Positions 12,096 to 18,138 of a stretch of DNA of 18,138 nucleotides are shown here, piece by piece. Position 1 is the first letter of the stretch; the number at the start of each line of letters is the position of its first letter. A program made the position numbers and the translations under genes. Source of the DNA: Actinomycetes bacterium (GTDB lineage Bacteria; Actinomycetota; Coriobacteriia; WRKU01; WQUG01); the NCBI GenBank assembly GCA_009785855.1, contig WQUG01000106.1, forward strand, positions 1-18,138, read 5' to 3'. A model generated the notes under the pieces. That model was not told the DNA's origin, made no database searches, and saw nothing but the letters and a program-made list of their open reading frames with translations.

Positions 12096-12968
12096 ATCCG
12101 CGCTCGTGCGAAGATCAACCTGTGCTTGAATGTGCGCCCGCTGGCAGACCGGCGGGCTGCTTCACCTTATCATGAACTGACGACCGTGATGCACCTCATC
12201 GAGCTGGCCGACGAGATCAGCTGTGAGCCGGCAGCCGAGTTCGCTCTGAGCTGCAGCGGCCAGGGGCTCGATGATCTGCCGATCGAGGAGAACCTTGCCT
12301 GGAAGGCCGCCCAGGTCTTCGCGGCGGCGCTGAGCTGCGAGCTGCCCCCGCTGCATGTCCACATCGAGAAGCATATCCCCGCAGGCGCCGGTCTGGCGGG
12401 CGGATCAGCGGATGCGGCAGCTGTGTTGACGCTGCTGGCGCGGGAGTGCGCCCACAAAGACTCGCTGGCGCCGCTTGCAGCCGGTCTGGGCGCCGACGTG
12501 CCCTTCTTCCTCTGCGGCAGCTCCGCCTGTCTCATGGGCGGCTTCGGCGATGAGCTGCTTTCCGAGCTGCGCCCGGCCGCCGGGCTTCCGGTCGTCATCG
12601 CCTGGGACCCTACGGCCCCGGTCGCGACGGCGGAGGTCTATCAGGCCTTCGACAGCCAGACGCTGCCGGTCGATGAGGCAGGCGAAGCGGCTCTGGTCAC
12701 AGCCCTGAACTGTGCTGATATTGAGCAGCTGACCTCACACCTTTACAATAACCTTAGTGCTGCAGCGTTCGCGGTAAGTCCCGCGGCGCGCAGGGTCAAC
12801 GAGCTCCTGGCCGGCTCCGTACTCTCAGGTTCAGGCGGAGCAAGCTTTCTGCTCTGTGACTCTGCCGAGGATGCGTCCGCCTGGGCAGCCAGAGTTCGCG
12901 CGGCGGGCCTTGCGGCCTGCGTGACCGAGCTTGCGAGCCAGAGCACAGACGAGGATCGGAGACAGTAG
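12096..12968 (+). CDS. ispE: 4-diphosphocytidyl-2-C-methyl-D-erythritol kinase, start codon anomalous
   Basis: GHMP kinase that phosphorylates CDP-methylerythritol in the MEP isoprenoid pathway. Diagnostic motifs are present: RARAKINLCLNV with the catalytic lysine, YHELTTVM, the ATP loop IPAGAGLAGGSADAAA, LGADVPFFLCGSSACLMGG with the catalytic aspartate, and SGSGGASFLLCD. The first ATG, GTG or TTG in frame is TTG 12126, which would delete the AKINL lysine. Between the in-frame Veg stop (12087-12089) and that motif there is no canonical start. I therefore give the start as ATC 12096, which lies 6 nt after GGTGA (12085-12089), as a tentative AUC start yielding 290 residues. Alternatives are GTG 12086 with a +1 frameshift or an extra base between 12089 and 12092, or UGA readthrough from Veg. 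The gene identity is firm; the 5' end is not. The stop overlaps the next GTG by one base. Confidence 0.9.
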   Translation: MRARAKINLCLNVRPLADRRAASPYHELTTVMHLIELADEISCEPAAEFALSCSGQGLDDLPIEENLAWKAAQVFAAALSCELPPLHVHIEKHIPAGAGLAGGSADAAAVLTLLARECAHKDSLAPLAAGLGADVPFFLCGSSACLMGGFGDELLSELRPAAGLPVVIAWDPTAPVATAEVYQAFDSQTLPVDEAGEAALVTALNCADIEQLTSHLYNNLSAAAFAVSPAARRVNELLAGSVLSGSGGASFLLCDSAEDASAWAARVRAAGLAACVTELASQSTDEDRRQ

Positions 12969-13759
12969 TGGGAACACCAGAGACAGATCCGCTGCGCAGC
13001 TCCCGCGAGAGCGGGCTGGTCGACGCCGTCATCCTGGCAGGCGGCAGCGCAGAGGCCCTTGATCCGGCCTGTCCTGCCAAGGGGCTGTTCCCGGTCTCTG
13101 GACGCCCTCTCGTAGCCTGGGTCGCCGACGCCCTGCGTCAGGCGAAGTCCATCCGCCGGATCGTCGCCGTGGTCCCCAGCGACGAGTGTCGGGGCCCGTG
13201 GACCGAGCTGGTCGACGAGGTCGTCATCTGTGACGGCAGCTTCTCAGAGAACCTGGGGGCCGGCGTCCATGCGTTATCGGGAGACCTTATGCTGGCAGCA
13301 GCGACAGGCGACATCCCCGCGTTGACGCCGGAGGCTGTCGATGACCTTGTCGCGCAGACGCTTGCCCGCAAGGTCGCCTTGTCGTATCCGCTGATCTCCA
13401 GGGCTGACATGAGCGAGCAGTTTCCCGGGAGCCAGCGCACGTACTTCAAACTGAAGGCAGGGCGCTTTACCGGCGGTAACATCATGGTCGGCGATCCGCG
13501 TTTGTACGAGACCTTCAAGAATCTGACCCAGCAGCTGTATGACACGCGCAAGAACCCGCTTGCCATGGTCAAGATGATCGGCCTGAAGTTCGTGGTCAAA
13601 CTCGCTTTGGGACGTCTGGAGCCTCGTGACGTCGAGATGAAACTAGGCCAACTGATCGATGCGCCCTGTGCGGCTGTCTATACGCGCTCTGCCAGCATCG
13701 GCGCGGATGTGGACAAGCTCGCGGATGTCGCGCCGGTCGAACAAGTACTGGAGAGATGA
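12968..13759 (+). CDS. MobA-like nucleotidyltransferase of unknown substrate
   Basis: A 263-residue protein starting at GTG 12968, sharing one base with the ispE stop (TAGTG), with CGGAG about 6 nt upstream. The N-terminus carries the nucleotide-binding signature of the NTP-transferase superfamily (VDAVILAGGSAEALDPACPA then KGLFPVSGRPLVAWVADAL), a divergent form of LAGGxxxRMG...K. ATGDIPALTPEAVDDLV supplies the metal-binding aspartate. RTYFKLKAGRFTGGNIMVGD and RSASIGADVDKLADVAPVEQ are conserved-looking C-terminal blocks typical of MobA/GlmU-N-like enzymes. It stands where glmU often follows ispE but lacks a left-handed beta-helix acetyltransferase domain and is far too short to be GlmU. With GlmS immediately downstream, a sugar-phosphate or cofactor nucleotidyl transfer is possible. 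Family is sound; substrate is unknown. Confidence 0.78.
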   Translation: MGTPETDPLRSSRESGLVDAVILAGGSAEALDPACPAKGLFPVSGRPLVAWVADALRQAKSIRRIVAVVPSDECRGPWTELVDEVVICDGSFSENLGAGVHALSGDLMLAAATGDIPALTPEAVDDLVAQTLARKVALSYPLISRADMSEQFPGSQRTYFKLKAGRFTGGNIMVGDPRLYETFKNLTQQLYDTRKNPLAMVKMIGLKFVVKLALGRLEPRDVEMKLGQLIDAPCAAVYTRSASIGADVDKLADVAPVEQVLER

Positions 13760-13760
13760 T

Positions 13761-15620
<1,860 letters not shown>

Positions 15621-15636
15621 GAACGGGAGCGCTTCT

Positions 15637-16095
15637 GTGGTCGTCGGACTGGGAGTCGACATCGTCGAGATCGAGCGGATGCGCAGCGCTCTGGAGCGCC
15701 ATCCCAACATGCCCGAGCGGCTCTTCTCCGCCGACGAGCGTCTCTACTGTGAGCAGAAGGCGCGTCCCGAGGTGCACTATGCGCTGCGCTTCGCCGCCAA
15801 GGAGGCGGTCGTCAAGGCGCTCGGCACCGGCTTTTCGGGCATCCGCTTTCGTGACATCGAGGTCTCCCGTGATGCGAAGGGCCGTCCGGTCCCAGTGCTT
15901 TCCGGCGCTGCTGAGGCGCGCGCCGCCGAGCTGGGGGTCACGGAGGTCCATCTCTCGCTCTCCTTCACGCACACGACTGCTGTGGCAAGCGCGGTCGCGC
16001 TGACGCCTGAGGCACGTCCGGTCCCGGATGAGGCCGGCGAGGACCCGCGCGAGGAGCTGGCGCGCCGCTTCAAGGAGGCGCGCGACCTTGTATAA
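15637..16095 (+). CDS. acpS: Holo-[acyl-carrier-protein] synthase
   Basis: Transfers phosphopantetheine from CoA to acyl carrier protein. It starts at GTG 15637 with GGGAG 7 nt upstream. The motifs are VVGLGVDIVEIERM with the metal-binding aspartate, RLFSADERLYCEQK, the glutamate helix LRFAAKEAVVKALGTGF, and FRDIEVSRDAKGRPVPVLSG. The terminal strand reads HLSLSFTHTTAVASAVAL, where the usual LSxSH is LSLSFTH. At 152 residues it is about 25-30 longer than typical AcpS. The extra tail (RPVPDEAGEDPREELARRFK onward) is charged and probably carries the ribosome site for the next gene, which overlaps it by 8 nt. Placement between glmS and nnr is a housekeeping linkage. Confidence 0.93.
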   Translation: MVVGLGVDIVEIERMRSALERHPNMPERLFSADERLYCEQKARPEVHYALRFAAKEAVVKALGTGFSGIRFRDIEVSRDAKGRPVPVLSGAAEARAAELGVTEVHLSLSFTHTTAVASAVALTPEARPVPDEAGEDPREELARRFKEARDLV

Positions 16096-17665
16096 GCTGC
16101 TGACGATCGCAGAGATCCGCGAGCTGGAACAGCGCGCGAGCGTCGCCGACAGCAGCGCGCCTCTGCGCCTGATGATCGATGCGGGGACAGCGGTCGCTGA
16201 CTTCATCATGACCGGCTCCTGGCAGATGCCGGTGGCGGTGATCTGCGGGCCGGGCAACAACGGCGGCGACGGCTGGGTCGCGGCGCGCGTCCTGCACAGC
16301 CGGGGCCGCAAGGTCACGGTCTATACGACACAGCACCCCGAAAAGGCGACAGGTCTTCTCGGCAAGGTCGCAGGCGAGGCGATCGGCGCCGGAGTCCACT
16401 GGGAATACTGGGAGCACAGCCCGGGTCCTGAGGTGTTCAATACCTATGGCGTGCTTGTTGATGCTCTGCTCGGCATCGGGGCAAGACTTCCGCTGGGAAG
16501 CGAGCCGGGCCAGCCCGGGCACTGGTGCCGCATGATGAACCTGTCACATCCTCCGGTGGTGGCCATCGATGTTCCGACGGGTGTTTCCGGCGACCGCGGC
16601 CAGGTCGACGAGGACGCGGTCCTTGCCGCCACGACCGTCACGATGCTCGCCGCGAAACTCGGGCTCGCGCTGACGCCGGCCGCGCGCCACACCGGCGACA
16701 TCGTGGTCGCCGATCTTGGCATCGACCCGGCCCTTACAGAAGAGTTCGCAGACGCACCGGCGGTCTATGTGGACCAGGAGTATGCCTTCCAGCTGCCGCT
16801 GCCGGCCTATGATGCCAACAAGTACTCCCGGGGCAGCGCGCTCATCATCGCAGGGAGCCGCCAGTATCCCGGGGCTGCGGTCATGGCCGCACTCGCCGCC
16901 TGCCGCTGTGGCGCAGGCTATGTGCAGTTGGCCACGCCGGGCAGCGTGGCACAGCTCGCGCGGATGCATCTGCTGACGGCGCCGGTCGTCGAGCTGCCCG
17001 AGTCGCGCGCGGGTCGCATCAACGGCCCCCGTACGCTTGAGGCGCTGCGCAGCCTGGGCGAGAGTGCTGACGCGGTGCTCATCGGACCGGGGCTGGGTCG
17101 TGACGAGCGTCTGCTCGATCTGGTGTGGAGCTTTGTTATGGAGTGCGCCCAGGAGGCCCCGGTCGTCATCGACGCCGATGCGCTGGGCGCCTTTGAGGGG
17201 CGGGTCGCAGAGCTGATCCGGGGGGCTCGGCGTCCGATCGTCCTGACGCCGCATAGTGGCGAAGCCGCGCGACTGTTGGGGCGCCCCCTGACCTCTGCAG
17301 AGGTCCTGGCACAGGTGATCGGGCTGGCCGGCGAGCTGTCCGGCGGATCGGTGACCTGTGTGCTGAAGGGGCCCTCGACGGTGATCGCTGACGCTGCTGG
17401 CGTGGTCGTCGACAGCCAGGGGCCGCCGACACTGGCGACCGCGGGCACGGGCGACGTGCTGGCGGGGATGATCGTCTCGTTGCTGGCGCAGGGGCTCGAA
17501 GCCCGGATCGCAGCGGCCCTTGCCGTACGGTTGCAGGCGCGCAGTGCGGCCTTTGCGACCGAGGACCTGACCCCGATCTCGGTCACGGCGCTCGATGTGA
17601 TCGAGAACATACCTGACGCCGTGCGCGCTGTGATGCAGTCACTCATGCCACCGGGCGCTGGCTGA
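16088..17665 (+). CDS. nnr: Bifunctional NAD(P)H-hydrate epimerase / ADP-dependent NAD(P)H-hydrate dehydratase
   Basis: Repairs hydrated NADH/NADPH. TTG 16088 is chosen as start because a consensus AAGGAGG (16072-16078) lies 9 nt before it and MYKLLTIAEIRELEQRAS is a standard NnrE beginning; longer in-frame versions would sit inside acpS. This gives 525 residues. The epimerase domain (about 1-215) shows VICGPGNNGGDGWVAARVL, VDALLGIGARLPLG and VAIDVPTGVSGDRGQ. The dehydratase domain (about 240-520) shows KYSRGSALIIAGSRQYPGAA, VLIGPGLGRDERL, VIDADALGAF, VLTPHSGEAARLLG, CVLKGPSTVIAD and ATAGTGDVLAGMI with the catalytic aspartate near residue 456. The start lies within acpS (8-nt overlap with its stop), so translation is coupled. 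alr follows after 42 nt. Confidence 0.95.
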   Translation: MYKLLTIAEIRELEQRASVADSSAPLRLMIDAGTAVADFIMTGSWQMPVAVICGPGNNGGDGWVAARVLHSRGRKVTVYTTQHPEKATGLLGKVAGEAIGAGVHWEYWEHSPGPEVFNTYGVLVDALLGIGARLPLGSEPGQPGHWCRMMNLSHPPVVAIDVPTGVSGDRGQVDEDAVLAATTVTMLAAKLGLALTPAARHTGDIVVADLGIDPALTEEFADAPAVYVDQEYAFQLPLPAYDANKYSRGSALIIAGSRQYPGAAVMAALAACRCGAGYVQLATPGSVAQLARMHLLTAPVVELPESRAGRINGPRTLEALRSLGESADAVLIGPGLGRDERLLDLVWSFVMECAQEAPVVIDADALGAFEGRVAELIRGARRPIVLTPHSGEAARLLGRPLTSAEVLAQVIGLAGELSGGSVTCVLKGPSTVIADAAGVVVDSQGPPTLATAGTGDVLAGMIVSLLAQGLEARIAAALAVRLQARSAAFATEDLTPISVTALDVIENIPDAVRAVMQSLMPPGAG

Positions 17666-17707
17666 GGTAAATAGTGGATACAACTGGCAGAGGAGGCCTG
17701 AATCAAG

Positions 17708-18138
17708 ATGACCGCACATCGTGATGCCTGGGCCGAGATCGACTTGGGTGCGTTGCAGGATAACGTTCGGACCTTCCTTGAGCTGATCGGTCCGCAGACG
17801 CAGTTCATGGCGGTGGTCAAGGCCGACGCCTACGGGCACGGGGCGATCCCCTGCGCGAAGGCGGCGCTTGAGGCAGGGGCGAGCTGGCTGGGGGTAGCGA
17901 CCGCTGATGAGGCGCTGGAGCTGCGCGCGGCGGGCCTTGAGGCGCCGATCCTGGTCTTCGCCGAGGTTCCGCCTGCCGCGCTCGCGGAGCTGATCGCCGC
18001 AGGCGTCGATCTGACGGCGAGCAGTCGGGACTTTCTTCAGGCGGCATCACGGGAAGCGGCGGCGTTGGACGCACTCGCGCGCTTCCACCTGAAGGTCGAT
18101 ACCGGCATGCACCGCATCGGGGTCGCGCCCGAGGACGC
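17708..18138 (+). CDS. alr: Alanine racemase, 5' part (continues past the window)
   Basis: PLP enzyme interconverting L- and D-alanine for peptidoglycan. The start ATG 17708 follows AGGAGG (17691-17696) by 11 nt. The first 143 residues are present and open to the end of the window. The N-terminal TIM-barrel begins HRDAWAEIDLGALQDNVRTF. VVKADAYGHGAIPCAKAAL carries the PLP-binding lysine. WLGVATADEALELRAAG, PILVFAEVPP and the HLKVDTGMHRIGV block, which lines the active site, all match the family. No truncation or oddity is visible in this part. It closes the visible gene run of envelope and maintenance functions. Confidence 0.95.
   Translation, partial: MTAHRDAWAEIDLGALQDNVRTFLELIGPQTQFMAVVKADAYGHGAIPCAKAALEAGASWLGVATADEALELRAAGLEAPILVFAEVPPAALAELIAAGVDLTASSRDFLQAASREAAALDALARFHLKVDTGMHRIGVAPED

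Overview
The window looks like chromosomal DNA from a GC-rich member of the Actinomycetota, most plausibly the Coriobacteriia (Eggerthellales/Coriobacteriales type). That placement is inferred from gene content: a tandem WYL-regulator pair of PafB/PafC style and GTG/TTG starts with short ATGA-type overlaps, together with a Veg-family protein and a SipW/TasA-type surface locus that are more familiar from low-GC Gram-positives. No database search was possible.

Layout. (1) 1-1850, minus strand: two overlapping WYL-domain regulators. The second runs into a near-perfect inverted repeat that fills positions 1-303 and touches the window edge. It is either a real palindrome or, more likely, an assembly fold-back. 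(2) 1851-2200: tRNA-Ser(CGA) on the minus strand, with its 3' end and downstream flank copied in a 68-bp direct repeat. (3) 2215-4361: serS and a BmrR-like MerR regulator, coupled by an ATGA overlap. (4) 4362-11498: the accessory heart of the window. After an AT-rich upstream region come three SipW-type exported proteins of the TasA/CalY kind, a segment with the potential to form a multi-hairpin RNA, a membrane-anchored surface protein with an LPXTG-like tail, a SipW-type signal peptidase, and a 1091-residue beta-helix adhesin. (5) 11495-11671: tRNA-Arg(ACG) with a clear promoter and terminator. (6) 11799-18138: a tightly packed housekeeping run of veg, ispE, a MobA-like nucleotidyltransferase, glmS, acpS, bifunctional nnrE/nnrD and the 5' part of alr.

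How it works together. The middle locus reads as a self-contained extracellular-matrix module. SipW would process the three small exported subunits (two carry TLAYxTD signal ends), which would assemble into fibres or a surface layer. The anchored protein and the large adhesin would link this to the envelope and to external surfaces. Its promoter and any dedicated regulator are not obvious; the upstream MerR protein is only a candidate. The downstream run supplies envelope precursors: IspE for isoprenoids, GlmS for amino sugar, AcpS for fatty-acid carrier activation, Alr for D-alanine.

Points most worth attention are the structured intergenic segment 6812-6935 inside the matrix operon, the IspE reading frame whose catalytic AKINL motif has no ATG, GTG or TTG start after the in-frame Veg stop codon, the terminal palindrome, the tRNA-Ser-overlapping duplication, and the palindrome lying exactly in the spacer of the tRNA-Arg promoter.
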